Shown here one piece after another: positions 7,944 to 16,068 of a stretch of 32,980 bases of DNA. The number at the start of each line of letters is the position of its first letter. The stretch's first letter is position 1. The notes under the pieces are model-generated. The model was not told where the DNA came from, searched no databases, and worked only from the letters and a program-made list of their open reading frames with translations. A program made the position numbers and the translations under genes. Source of the DNA: JBBSUQ01 sp964389755 (GTDB lineage Bacteria; Bacteroidota; Bacteroidia; Flavobacteriales_D; Crocinitomicaceae); contig CAYMEW010000040.1 of the NCBI GenBank assembly GCA_964389755.1, positions 1 through 32,980 on the forward strand, in the 5' to 3' direction.

Positions 7944-9371
7944 CTATCGCACAGATACAGGCTGCCTGTTTGTCTTCGGACGGACAGGCAGTTTTTGTAT
8001 AAAGGCAGCAATACAGAAAAGCAACAATGGCAGGTAGGGTAGCAGGTAACGTTCTTCGTTCATACGTTGAAAAAAACACAAATAAAAAAGGGATATGTGC
8101 ACGCCCATCGCTGTCCACCGAATGATTTGATCTACCGGGAGGAAATAAACGCAGACACTGGCCACCAGTGAAAAAATAATTACGCCGAAGCAAAGCAGTT
8201 TTAATAGTTTGATGAGGAAAAAAGAACTGCCGGGACCCTGGAAAATGTACAGGTTCATCATGGAAGTTCCCAGCAAAGCTTTCGTACTTTTCGCAGGAGT
8301 CAGCAGGTAATAATCAGCGGGATTTTCGGCTCGTAAGTAACGGTTAAGCGCTTTGGTTTGCACAATAAAATTTCTTTCAGCTTGCCGCAGTGTGTCAGCC
8401 GCAGCCAGTGGTTGCCCGTGTTGATCGAAGAAGAGCTGCTGATACTTTAATAATACTCCGCTCACAGGACGCTTATAACGCTCCGGCACGGTAGCAAGTG
8501 CTTTAGCGAGCCCGTTTTCTGCATTATAGGCCAGCTGATGCGCTGCAAAATGAAAAGTCGGTCCGTCGTGCTCCCAGGTGCGAAAAAGATCGGTCAGCGC
8601 TTCGTGGGGCGGACGAAAAAGCGAATGGTTTCCGTCGTCATAGATCGGGTGGAATCCGGGATAATGCCCGGCGATTACGGTATTTCGAACCTGCCAGCCG
8701 GCGAGCGGTAGAAATGCGAGCAGGAAATACAGGGCCTTTTTGCGGTCTGCGGCCTGAAGAAAGAGCCACAGGAGAATTAGTAAGGGAAATACGATCAGTT
8801 GCGGTCGGACCAATAAGAGGAATGCCGCAAAGCAGACACATAAGACCAGGGATTTTGTGTGCCTACCCTGCCGCGCTTTTAATGCATAATAAAACATGCC
8901 GAGCAGGAAGAATACGGCGAGTGATTCGCTCAGAGTGTAATAAACAAAGCCCGAATAGCACGGAAGCAAAGCGTATAAAGCACTAACGCAAATAGCAATT
9001 CTGTCCCGAACTCCAAAGTTGCGCAGGATGTTTGCAAAAAAGTAAATCCCGGCACTGAAAGCCAGTATCTGGATGATTTTCAACAGGGAAAATGGGTGTC
9101 CGGGAACGATTAGTTTGCAGATGAGGTAAATAAATCCGTAGCCCGGTGTGCGGGTATACCAGGCGCTCAGGCCTTGCTGATTATCCTTCCAAACGCCTTT
9201 TGCAAGAAAATTATCCGCGGGAACAAAATAACTGGCTTCGTCGGCCGTGGTGATAAGCCCGTTCTTTTCGGGAAATTGATGATTTAACCAGGAGAGGTTC
9301 AGTTCGTTGGTCAGAACAAGTAAGCCGGTCGCCAGTGCGATGAGCAGTAGCAGCTTCCGGTTGAAAGACAT
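7944..9371 (-). CDS. Multi-pass membrane glycosyltransferase-like protein
   Basis: A 475-residue protein with about ten hydrophobic segments spread along its length. The N-terminal helix is followed by a loop with an acidic pair (ITTADEASYF, D44-E45), the usual place of the catalytic acid in GT-C enzymes such as ArnT/PMT relatives that transfer sugars from polyprenyl phosphates. The layout (short cytoplasmic N-terminus, large first loop, many helices) fits that fold, but sequence-level family membership is not certain. It starts 1 base after the NifU-like gene, so it is the last gene of the mrp operon; a functional link to Fe-S assembly is not obvious. Its 3' end contains the sodA terminator on the opposite strand. 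Confidence 0.65.
   Translation of the reverse strand: MSFNRKLLLLIALATGLLVLTNELNLSWLNHQFPEKNGLITTADEASYFVPADNFLAKGVWKDNQQGLSAWYTRTPGYGFIYLICKLIVPGHPFSLLKIIQILAFSAGIYFFANILRNFGVRDRIAICVSALYALLPCYSGFVYYTLSESLAVFFLLGMFYYALKARQGRHTKSLVLCVCFAAFLLLVRPQLIVFPLLILLWLFLQAADRKKALYFLLAFLPLAGWQVRNTVIAGHYPGFHPIYDDGNHSLFRPPHEALTDLFRTWEHDGPTFHFAAHQLAYNAENGLAKALATVPERYKRPVSGVLLKYQQLFFDQHGQPLAAADTLRQAERNFIVQTKALNRYLRAENPADYYLLTPAKSTKALLGTSMMNLYIFQGPGSSFFLIKLLKLLCFGVIIFSLVASVCVYFLPVDQIIRWTAMGVHISLFYLCFFQRMNEERYLLPYLPLLLFCIAAFIQKLPVRPKTNRQPVSVR
7972..7996 (+). terminator. sodA intrinsic terminator with UUCG loop
   Basis: CTGCCTGT (7972-7979) pairs with ACAGGCAG (7984-7991), and five T residues follow (7992-7996). 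At its centre are the bases GTC-TTCG-GAC, in which a C(UUCG)G tetraloop could form only if the stem pairs in an alternative register. It starts 35 bases after the sodA stop and lies inside the last codons of the opposite membrane gene. Confidence 0.8.
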
Positions 9372-9372
9372 A

Positions 9373-9633
9373 TCAGGACGCTAAGGTCGGTAAATTCACC
9401 GCTTCAACGGCTTTTACCTCGGGTGCTGCTTTTTTGACGGCTTCTTCCAGACCCGCTTTCAGGGTCATAAGGCTCATCGAACAATCGCTGCACGCTCCCA
9501 TCAGTTTCACCTGTACGACGGCATCTTCAGTAATATCGACCAGTTCCATATCACCGCCATCCGCATGTAAGAAAGGTCGCAGTTGTTCAAGTGCTGCGTT
9601 CACTTTCTGCTCCAGTTCTTGTTTGTTAATCAT
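9373..9633 (-). CDS. NifU-like Fe-S scaffold/carrier protein
   Basis: An 86-residue single-domain protein matching the NifU C-terminal (Nfu) domain. It has the signature HADGGDMELV near residues 23-32 and the cluster-binding pair C48-x-x-C51 (GACSDCSMS). Such proteins bind a [4Fe-4S] cluster between two subunits and pass it to client enzymes in the cytoplasm. I start at the ATG at 9633; the longer frame would need a TTG three codons earlier. It lies 11 bases after mrp in the same operon, so the two probably act together in Fe-S cluster delivery. Confidence 0.9.
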   Translation of the reverse strand: MINKQELEQKVNAALEQLRPFLHADGGDMELVDITEDAVVQVKLMGACSDCSMSLMTLKAGLEEAVKKAAPEVKAVEAVNLPTLAS

Positions 9634-9644
9634 ATCGTTCAACT

Positions 9645-10739
9645 TTAATGGACGGATTTTTCCGTGCGCTGTGATTTTTGTAAGTCGACCTCTTCTGCAA
9701 AAGTACGAACTAATTCTTCAAAAGCCCGGGCAGTCGGTGTATTTTCCTGGAACACTGCCGGTTTTCCGGTGTCTCCTGCTTCTCTGACACTTTGCACGAG
9801 CGGAATGTGTCCGAGAAACGGAACTTTGAGTCCGTGAGCCAGGTTCTTGGCGCCATCGCGTCCGAAAATGTAATATTTGTTCTCCGGCAATTCGGCAGGA
9901 GTGAACCAGGCCATGTTTTCGACGATGCCAACCACTGGAACATTGATCGAATCCAGTTTGAACATGTTCACGCCTTTACGGGCATCGGCCAGGGCTACTT
10001 CCTGCGGCGTGCTGACGATCACGGCACCGTCCAGCGGTACGGTCTGCACCAGTGAAAGGTGAATGTCACCTGTTCCGGGAGGCAGGTCTACGAGCAGGTA
10101 ATCCAACGGACCCCAGTAGGCATCCGTGAACAGTTGCGTCATCGCTTTTGCGGCCATCGGTCCGCGCCAAACAACAGCATTGTCCTGTTCGGTGAAAAAT
10201 CCGATGGAAAGTATCTTGATCCCGTAACTTACGACGGGGTTGATCATCGCTTTTCCATCCACGTCTATCATCGTCGGGCGTTCCGAAACCACGTCGAACA
10301 TGGTCGGCATGGACGGGCCGTAAATATCGGCGTCCACTACTCCCACGCGGTAACCCGCTTTCGCAAGTCCGCCGGCCAGGTTGGCGGTAACAGTCGATTT
10401 GCCGACGCCACCCTTGCCTGAAGCAACGGCAATGATGTGTTTGACTTCGGGTAAAATTTTGCGCTGCGCCTGCTTGGCTTCCGCCGGTAGTCCGCTGACC
10501 TGAACTTCAATACGCAGGTCTTTGCCGAATACGCGCTGCAGGTTGAAATGAATAGCTTCCTGCATCCGTTTGCGGGCATGCAAAGCCGGGTTGCTGATCT
10601 GTACGTCAAGTGAAACATGCCGCTCCGGCGCATTGATTTCAAGTTTTCCGACGAGGTTGGCGCTTACGATATCTTTTTTGAGATCCGGTTCCATGATCGT
10701 TCCGAGAACTTCCAGGACCGTTTCGCGATTTATTTCCAT
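9645..10739 (-). CDS. mrp: Mrp/ApbC family Fe-S carrier ATPase
   Basis: A 364-residue P-loop ATPase of the Mrp/NBP35 family, which binds and delivers Fe-S clusters. The N-terminal ~90 residues form a MIP18-type (DUF59) domain, followed by the deviant Walker A motif GKGGVGKST (108-116), VVDADIYGPS, and the DLPPGTGD segment. The CxxC pair found near the C-terminus of most homologues (after the NM[AS]xF segment) is replaced by FTPAELPENKYYIFG, a form I associate with Bacteroidota members. It is the first gene of an operon with the NifU-like gene, which does carry a CxxC, and has a textbook promoter upstream. Confidence 0.94.
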   Translation of the reverse strand: MEINRETVLEVLGTIMEPDLKKDIVSANLVGKLEINAPERHVSLDVQISNPALHARKRMQEAIHFNLQRVFGKDLRIEVQVSGLPAEAKQAQRKILPEVKHIIAVASGKGGVGKSTVTANLAGGLAKAGYRVGVVDADIYGPSMPTMFDVVSERPTMIDVDGKAMINPVVSYGIKILSIGFFTEQDNAVVWRGPMAAKAMTQLFTDAYWGPLDYLLVDLPPGTGDIHLSLVQTVPLDGAVIVSTPQEVALADARKGVNMFKLDSINVPVVGIVENMAWFTPAELPENKYYIFGRDGAKNLAHGLKVPFLGHIPLVQSVREAGDTGKPAVFQENTPTARAFEELVRTFAEEVDLQKSQRTEKSVH

Positions 10740-10756
10740 GTTGCTTTAATCTGCTG

Positions 10757-10787
10757 CAAATTTACACAAAATTGCGCGCGTTTCAAA
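10757..10787 (-). promoter_or_regulatory. Bacteroidota-type promoter of the mrp operon
   Basis: On the minus strand TTTG (10787-10784) is followed by a spacer of exactly 19 bases and TAAATTTG (10764-10757), a full match to the -33/-7 consensus of the Bacteroidota primary sigma factor. The predicted start of transcription is about 5-8 bases further on, giving a leader of only about 10 bases before the mrp ATG at 10739. This is the best promoter in the window and supports the phylum assignment. Confidence 0.8.
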
Positions 10788-10803
10788 GCGGTAAATCGCG
10801 TGC

Positions 10804-12057
10804 TTACCCGCGTTTTTCAAGTGACATAACACGCCTGGCGATCTTACCTACCGTCAGGCCCTGCACGACGATCGAAAATACAACGACGAAGTAGGTAATT
10901 TCGAGCAGTATTTCTTTATACGGACCATTGTTCATCGAAAGTACAAGTGCAATGGAAACACCGCCACGCAGGGCTCCCCATACGAGCATCGTCAGTGTTC
11001 CCTGGTCGAATTTTTCGCGAAGCGGCACAACGAGCGAAGGAACCCAGATAGACAGGAAGCGCGCCAGCAAAACAATGCCGATCGTTACAATTCCCATGAT
11101 CCAGTGACCTGTCAGGTTCGGAATGAGCAATAATTCGAAACCGATGTACAGGAAAAGAATGGCATTCATAACCTCATCCACGAGTTCCCAGAATTTCGTC
11201 AGGTAATCCTGCGTAATCTGGGACATCGCCGTACGTTTACCGTAATTGCCAATGATGATCCCGGCGGCAACCATTGTTAGCGGACTACTGATGTGAATGG
11301 CATGTGCCACGAGGTATCCGCCTGTCACTACGGAAAGGGTGATCAACACCGAAACGATGTAATCGTCGACCTTGCGCATGGCACGAGAGGCCGAAAGTCC
11401 GAGCAATATTCCCAGCGCCATGCCGCCACCGGCTTCTTTTACGAGCAGCCAGGCCACCTTTACGAAAGAGATGTCCTGTGTATCCGATTGTGCCAGTTGA
11501 AGCACCACTGCAAAAAAGACAACGGCAACTCCGTCATTGAAAAGCGATTCACCCGCAATCTTTGTTTCGAGCGCGCGTGGAACATTTGCTTTTTTGAGAA
11601 TACCGAGTACAGCGATCGGATCGGTCGGGGAAATCAGTGCGCCGAAGAGCAGGCAAAACAGGAAAGGTATTTCCACGTCGAAGAGCGGGGCGACGAGGTA
11701 GACAAGTATGGAGATCACGAATGCCGAGATAATTACGCTGACCGAAGAGAATACCATGATCGGAAGCCGTTGTTCGCGCAGGTTGCGGTACCGGACATGA
11801 ATGGCGGCTGCAAAGAGCAGGAAGTTCAGCATCGCTCCCATCAGTACTTCCGTGAAATCGAAGCCGGCAATAACTGCGAATAATTTGTTGGAGGTCGCCG
11901 GAAACACTTCGTGTCCCACAATCCGGATTGCAATCGACACGACGATGGCGATGAGCATGATCCCGATCGCGGCGGGAAGTTTTATGAAGCGATGATTGAG
12001 ATACGCAAAAAAAGAAGCCAGGACCAGGAGGATCGAAAATGAGTAATACAGTTCCAC
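10804..12057 (-). CDS. Na+/H+ antiporter, CPA1/NhaP type
   Basis: A 417-residue inner-membrane antiporter with about twelve transmembrane segments. The ion-binding region is recognisable from SPTDPIAVL and GESLFNDGVAVV, the latter containing the Asn-Asp pair typical of CPA1 exchangers, and from WGALRGGVSIAL near the C-terminus. It should exchange Na+ (or K+) for protons and take part in pH and salt balance. There is no large cytoplasmic C-terminal domain. The only usable start is a GTG at 12057, since no in-frame ATG lies upstream and the next one downstream would remove the first helix. It lies 42 bases after the lipoprotein gene, possibly on the same transcript. Confidence 0.92.
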   Translation of the reverse strand: MELYYSFSILLVLASFFAYLNHRFIKLPAAIGIMLIAIVVSIAIRIVGHEVFPATSNKLFAVIAGFDFTEVLMGAMLNFLLFAAAIHVRYRNLREQRLPIMVFSSVSVIISAFVISILVYLVAPLFDVEIPFLFCLLFGALISPTDPIAVLGILKKANVPRALETKIAGESLFNDGVAVVFFAVVLQLAQSDTQDISFVKVAWLLVKEAGGGMALGILLGLSASRAMRKVDDYIVSVLITLSVVTGGYLVAHAIHISSPLTMVAAGIIIGNYGKRTAMSQITQDYLTKFWELVDEVMNAILFLYIGFELLLIPNLTGHWIMGIVTIGIVLLARFLSIWVPSLVVPLREKFDQGTLTMLVWGALRGGVSIALVLSMNNGPYKEILLEITYFVVVFSIVVQGLTVGKIARRVMSLEKRG

Positions 12058-12099
12058 GCGAATGAAATTCTTTAGTCTGCGAAATTTTAAGGGTGACGA

Positions 12100-12717
12100 T
12101 TAACTGTTTGCGGAGGGATCTTTTATCGGCTGTACCGAACGGATCGATTTCCCCATCAGTTCAATAATGAGCTTTTCACATCCTTCTTCACGGCTTTGGA
12201 AAAGATACGTAATGCCGTTAATTTCTTTTTGCCCGTAGACGTGATACGACTTATGAGGAACTCCAACGCTGGCTGCCGCATTTTTGTTGCCGTCCACTTT
12301 CAGATTCTGCTCGTACATGATGAAATCAGGTTCATCCACCAGGTACTTGATCTCGTAGAACGGAAGGTCTTTCAGTTCTTTTTTCCTGGATTCGATGCGG
12401 TCGTCGACGTCGCCCCAGTCCTCGATGAATAAACTGAAGTTATTACCGACCTTTATCTCCCACTTATAGCCGTCTTCAGGGTGAATGACCTCCGGTTTCG
12501 TAGAAGCACCGATATTGGCGGTTTCATCCGGTAACATGAGGGTGATCGGGATGTCGTAGTCGCGCATGTTAAAACCCTGGAATTGATCGTAATCCTCATT
12601 CAACGCCGATTCCCCCGCATTTTCCTGTTTCTGATCTTCACCGCATGCAAAAAGAATGCTGACAAGTACTAAAAAGAAAAAGGGAGACACACCAAACTGA
12701 AGTTTCATTCGTTTCAT
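12100..12717 (-). CDS. Lipoprotein of unknown function
   Basis: A 205-residue protein with a lipoprotein signal ending at Cys25 (SILFAC), followed by an acidic linker (GEDQKQENAGES). I recognise no domain. The mature part is mixed alpha/beta in composition with several aromatic residues and a single further cysteine (EEGCEKL). Either the ATG at 12717 or the one three codons later could be used. A TAnnTTTG box (12744-12751) lies upstream. It precedes the antiporter gene in the same direction, but a link in function is not shown. Confidence 0.75.
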   Translation of the reverse strand: MKRMKLQFGVSPFFFLVLVSILFACGEDQKQENAGESALNEDYDQFQGFNMRDYDIPITLMLPDETANIGASTKPEVIHPEDGYKWEIKVGNNFSLFIEDWGDVDDRIESRKKELKDLPFYEIKYLVDEPDFIMYEQNLKVDGNKNAAASVGVPHKSYHVYGQKEINGITYLFQSREEGCEKLIIELMGKSIRSVQPIKDPSANS

Positions 12718-12743
12718 CGTACAAGAATTACTAAATTCCTCTA

Positions 12744-12751
12744 CAAATATA
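12744..12751 (-). promoter_or_regulatory. -7 box for the lipoprotein gene
   Basis: TATATTTG on the minus strand is a full match to TAnnTTTG, 27 bases before the ATG at 12717. No clear -33 box is visible at 19 bases. Confidence 0.5.
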
Positions 12752-12756
12752 ATTTT

Positions 12757-12790
12757 TTTGCGAAGATTCCGGCTGAATATTCAATCTTTG
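12757..12790 (+). promoter_or_regulatory. Candidate promoter for the MerR/B12 regulator
   Basis: TTTG (12757-12760), a 22-base spacer and AATCTTTG (12783-12790) give a near match to the Bacteroidota promoter, with one mismatch in the -7 box. It is separated by only 5 bases from the divergent lipoprotein -7 box, so the two promoters may share control. Confidence 0.4.
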
Positions 12791-12860
12791 CACTATTGAA
12801 AATTGGGAACGCATAATTTTTTAAACAATCGCTGCGTTTGCTTGTTAAGCGCTTAGAGGA

Positions 12861-13739
12861 ATGGCAACCTATAAAATCGGAGATATTGAAAGTCTTACCG
12901 GCATAAAAGCTCACACGATTCGTGTGTGGGAAAAGCGTTATGGGCTTATAAAACCAGACCGAAGCACGTCAAAGATCCGCAAATATTCCGAAAAGGACCT
13001 GTCCACCCTGCTAAATGTTTCGATACTCAATAAGCACGGTTACAAGATCTCGCACATTTCAAAACTCACCCCAAAACAACTTGTCCAGGAGGTTTGGAAA
13101 CAAAAGGCGATCAACAAAGACGATGTCTTTTTCGAACAACTCATTCTCGCCCTGCTCAACATGGATGAAGGCATGTTCAAAGGGGTCGTGGACGATACGA
13201 TTGCGAAGTTCGGCTTTGAATATGCGTACATGAACATGCTTATTCCCTTTCTCGACCGGATCGGTGTGATGTGGCAAACCGGTTCGATCAACCCCGCACA
13301 GGAACATTTTATGTCGAACCTGATCCGGCAGTACCTGATCATTGAGGTGGGATCGCTGGACATTCCTGAAAAAGACGGACGACTTGTTGTGTTATATCTG
13401 CCGGAACATGAATGGCATGAGATCAGCCTGTTATTCTATTATTACGTACTTCGTAAACGCGGAATCCGCTCGTTCTACCTTGGCCAAAGCGTACCGTATG
13501 ACTCGCTGCTCGAGATCATCAAACGCATGAAGCCGGAAGCGATCCTGACATCCTGGCTTACCTCCGTGGATCAGCGCAATATTGTCAATTACTTCAAAAA
13601 ACTGCGCAGGGATTGTCCGGAACTTCGTGTATTTGCCGGTGGCGCCCAGGTCGATCGTTATGAAAGTGTACTTAAGCCTTACCTGACGGTTGTTTCCGGA
13701 CAGGAATTCTTTAGAGAGACCAAACTATTCGACGAATAA
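12861..13739 (+). CDS. MerR-family regulator with B12-binding domain (CarH-like)
   Basis: A 292-residue regulator. Residues 1-70 form a MerR winged-helix domain (IGDIESLTGIKAHTIRVWEK). Residues about 85-165 are the four-helix cap found in CarH, with the W-x9-EH motif exactly spaced (W138, E148-H149). Residues 172-290 are a Rossmann-type cobalamin domain with E184-W-H186 at the place of the cobalt-ligating histidine. In CarH, adenosylcobalamin makes the protein a light-broken tetrameric repressor, usually of carotenoid or photolyase genes. Here no such gene is adjacent, so its targets are unknown. The 3' end overlaps the thioesterase gene tail-to-tail by 15 bases. Confidence 0.9.
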   Translation: MATYKIGDIESLTGIKAHTIRVWEKRYGLIKPDRSTSKIRKYSEKDLSTLLNVSILNKHGYKISHISKLTPKQLVQEVWKQKAINKDDVFFEQLILALLNMDEGMFKGVVDDTIAKFGFEYAYMNMLIPFLDRIGVMWQTGSINPAQEHFMSNLIRQYLIIEVGSLDIPEKDGRLVVLYLPEHEWHEISLLFYYYVLRKRGIRSFYLGQSVPYDSLLEIIKRMKPEAILTSWLTSVDQRNIVNYFKKLRRDCPELRVFAGGAQVDRYESVLKPYLTVVSGQEFFRETKLFDE

Positions 13740-14237
13740 AGCCTTTAATTCCGTGGCATCTTTCGGTTCCATTTTTCCGGCCAGGATCAGGCTAAGCTGC
13801 TTGCGGCGCAGAGCTCCCTTGTACCGTTCGATCTCTTCTTCTGTTTCGGGAATTAGTTCCGGAACCTGAATCGGGCCGCCATTTTGATCAACGGCCACGA
13901 ACGAATAGATCGCTTCATTAGACTTGACGCGAACGCCCGTGAGGTTGTCCTCCACGAAAACATCTACAAAAACTTCCATCGAGGAATTAAACGCGCGTGA
14001 AACTTTTGCTTCAAGCGTTAAGATAGATGCCTGCTGGATCGGGCGCTGAAAGGATACGTTATTTACCGCTGCCGTTACCACCACGCGCTTGCAATGGCGA
14101 TGAGCCGCCACACTGGCGATTACGTCCATCCAGGCGAGTAATTGTCCCCCGAAGAGGTTTCCGAGTGTGTTCGTGTCGTTCGGAAGTACGAGTTTCGTGG
14201 TGATGGACAGTGTTTCGGAGGCCTTGCGCGCTTTCAT
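13725..14237 (-). CDS. Acyl-CoA thioesterase, hotdog fold
   Basis: A 170-residue cytosolic protein of the YciA/ACOT-type hotdog thioesterases, which release fatty acids from CoA. The pattern LPNDTNTLGNLFGGQLLAW (residues 18-36) holds the catalytic Asn-Asp region typical of the family, and AAVNNVSFQRPI follows. The C-terminal ~40 residues are a charged helix seen in many bacterial members. The substrate range cannot be read from the sequence. It has its own promoter-like element and shares 15 bases at its 3' end with the regulator on the other strand. Confidence 0.88.
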   Translation of the reverse strand: MKARKASETLSITTKLVLPNDTNTLGNLFGGQLLAWMDVIASVAAHRHCKRVVVTAAVNNVSFQRPIQQASILTLEAKVSRAFNSSMEVFVDVFVEDNLTGVRVKSNEAIYSFVAVDQNGGPIQVPELIPETEEEIERYKGALRRKQLSLILAGKMEPKDATELKALFVE

Positions 14238-14248
14238 TTTTTTATTTG

Positions 14249-14280
14249 CAAAATTAAAAGATTCCGTGAAGAAAAAACAA
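14249..14280 (-). promoter_or_regulatory. Candidate promoter of the thioesterase gene
   Basis: On the minus strand TTG (14280-14278), a 21-base spacer and TAATTTTG (14256-14249) fit the Bacteroidota promoter. The -7 box is a full match. Transcription would begin only a few bases before the ATG at 14237, giving a very short leader. Confidence 0.5.
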
Positions 14281-14316
14281 TCCGTGTCCGTGAATCGCGT
14301 TATCGGTGTAATTCAT

Positions 14317-14324
14317 TAGTTTTG
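14317..14324 (+). promoter_or_regulatory. -7 box of the isomerase-lipB operon
   Basis: TAGTTTTG is a full match to TAnnTTTG. The leader to the ATG at 14385 would be about 55 bases. I see no good -33 element. Confidence 0.45.
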
Positions 14325-14384
14325 TAGCGTGAGCAGGCGCTTAAAGATCCCTGCGGCAGTAAATAACCAAGTTTCTGAAAAACG

Positions 14385-15371
14385 ATGATGGATAAACTGA
14401 TAGCAGAATTTCCCGACAATATCCTGGAGGGGCTGAAGATTGCCAAAGCGAGTACGATCAAACCGCTGGAAGGTGAATTGCATGAGATCCTGATCTGCGG
14501 AATGGGCGGATCGGGGATCGGCGGAAAGATCGTGGCACTCTGGTTACAGGATGAAATGCCCGTTCCCGTGATGTCGCTTCAGGATTATAACCTGCCTGCT
14601 TACGTGGACGAACACACACTCGTGATTGCTTCTTCATACAGCGGGAATACGGAAGAAACGCTGATGGCGGTAGAAAAGGCAGCTGAAAAAGGCGCCCGCG
14701 TGATCGGTGTTACGTCCGGCGGAAAACTCGAACGCTTTTGCGCCGAACACAGTTTTGACTACATCGTGGTGCCCGGTGGCAATCCGCCGCGCAGTGCGAT
14801 CGCTTTCTCACTGATCCAGCTCACGGCCGTATTCACAAAACTAGGTCTCGTGTCGGACCATTACCTCGCGGAGATCGAAAAAAGCCGGACACTCATACTT
14901 GAGAAAGCGGAAGAGATCGAAAAAGAGGCGCGCGAACTGGCACTTTTTATCAATGGTCGCACAGCTATTTTTTATGCGAGCGCGCGCTATGAAGGAATTG
15001 CCGTACGGTCTCGTCAGCAGATCAATGAGAACGCCAAACTGCTTTGCTGGCATCACGTGATCCCGGAGATGAACCACAACGAGCTCGTGGGATGGGGTGG
15101 CGGAGATGACCGTTTTGCACCGGTGTTTTTCGATACGAAAGACCTTATCGCACGCAATGAGCGCCGCTTTGAGATCACGCTGGATGTAGTTCGCACCAAA
15201 ACGCCGCACGTATTTATTCTCGAGGCAAAAGGATCTACCGTGATCGAGCGTTCGATCTACCTGATCCACCTGGTTGACTGGGCTTCTTTCTTCCTTGCGG
15301 AAGGAATGGGTACGGATCCGATTGATATCAAAGTGATCGATTACCTCAAAGACGAACTTTCCAAACTCTGA
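14385..15371 (+). CDS. Glucose/mannose-6-phosphate isomerase (SIS domain)
   Basis: A 328-residue SIS-domain protein of the bifunctional phosphoglucose/phosphomannose isomerase family, interconverting fructose-6-phosphate with glucose- or mannose-6-phosphate. Two SIS halves are visible: the first has CGMGGSGIGGK (38-48) and SSYSGNTEETL, the second begins near residue 180 with the sugar-phosphate region MNHNELVGW, which is typical of this family. The start is either of two adjacent ATG codons (14385 or 14388). It is the first gene of a four-gene unit; lipB begins 4 bases after its stop. Confidence 0.9.
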   Translation: MMDKLIAEFPDNILEGLKIAKASTIKPLEGELHEILICGMGGSGIGGKIVALWLQDEMPVPVMSLQDYNLPAYVDEHTLVIASSYSGNTEETLMAVEKAAEKGARVIGVTSGGKLERFCAEHSFDYIVVPGGNPPRSAIAFSLIQLTAVFTKLGLVSDHYLAEIEKSRTLILEKAEEIEKEARELALFINGRTAIFYASARYEGIAVRSRQQINENAKLLCWHHVIPEMNHNELVGWGGGDDRFAPVFFDTKDLIARNERRFEITLDVVRTKTPHVFILEAKGSTVIERSIYLIHLVDWASFFLAEGMGTDPIDIKVIDYLKDELSKL

Positions 15372-15375
15372 TCGC

Positions 15376-16068
15376 GTGCCACTGGTAAAATGCATAGACC
15401 TCGGACTCATCGACTACAAAGAGGCGTGGGATCTGCAGGAACGGTTTTTTGCCGAAACGGTAGCTCAGAAAGTAGCGAATCGGGGTTCGGAAGAACCTGT
15501 CAGTACAGAAAATACCCTCTTATTTTGCGAACACCCGCACGTATACACGCTCGGTAAAAGCGGGGACGCTGCGCACCTGCTGCTTTCCGAAAAAGAACTT
15601 GCTGAGAAAAGTGCAGGCTATTATGCCATCAACCGCGGAGGCGATATTACCTACCACGGTCCGGGGCAACTGGTGATGTATCCCATATTCGATCTCGACC
15701 ATTTTTTTAGCGATATTCACAAATACCTGCGCTTCCTGGAAGAAGCCGTTATCCGGACACTGGCTGAGTTTGGAATACACGGCGAACGCTTTCCCGGGTA
15801 TACCGGCGTATGGCTCGATGCAGATACCGCAAACGCGCGAAAGATCTGTGCGATGGGCGTAAAGGCCTCGCGCTGGGTTACGATGCACGGGATCGGCTTT
15901 AATGTCAATACAGATCTTTCTTACTTTAATCATATCGTACCTTGCGGAATTGAGGATAAAGCAGTAACTTCCATGAAAAAAGAATTGGGTTCAGCTGTTG
16001 ATATGGAGTTGGTCAAAAAGATACTCCTGCAGAAAATGTCCGCAATTTTCGAGTTCGATTACGTATGA
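15376..16068 (+). CDS. lipB: Octanoyltransferase LipB
   Basis: LipB moves the octanoyl group from acyl carrier protein to lipoyl domains of 2-oxoacid dehydrogenases and the glycine cleavage system. The 230-residue protein has RGGDITYHGPGQ (87-98), the catalytic Lys156 (ARKICAMG) and the catalytic Cys190 (NHIVPCGI). The only sensible start is a GTG 4 bases after the isomerase stop, because the frame has no earlier ATG and the N-terminus from there matches the family. Its stop overlaps the next start as ATGA. No lipA is visible in the window. Confidence 0.95.
   Translation: MPLVKCIDLGLIDYKEAWDLQERFFAETVAQKVANRGSEEPVSTENTLLFCEHPHVYTLGKSGDAAHLLLSEKELAEKSAGYYAINRGGDITYHGPGQLVMYPIFDLDHFFSDIHKYLRFLEEAVIRTLAEFGIHGERFPGYTGVWLDADTANARKICAMGVKASRWVTMHGIGFNVNTDLSYFNHIVPCGIEDKAVTSMKKELGSAVDMELVKKILLQKMSAIFEFDYV

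Noticed and set aside
9634..9642. TTG at 9642 as the NifU-like start
   Set aside because: An ATG three codons downstream gives the family's normal N-terminus.
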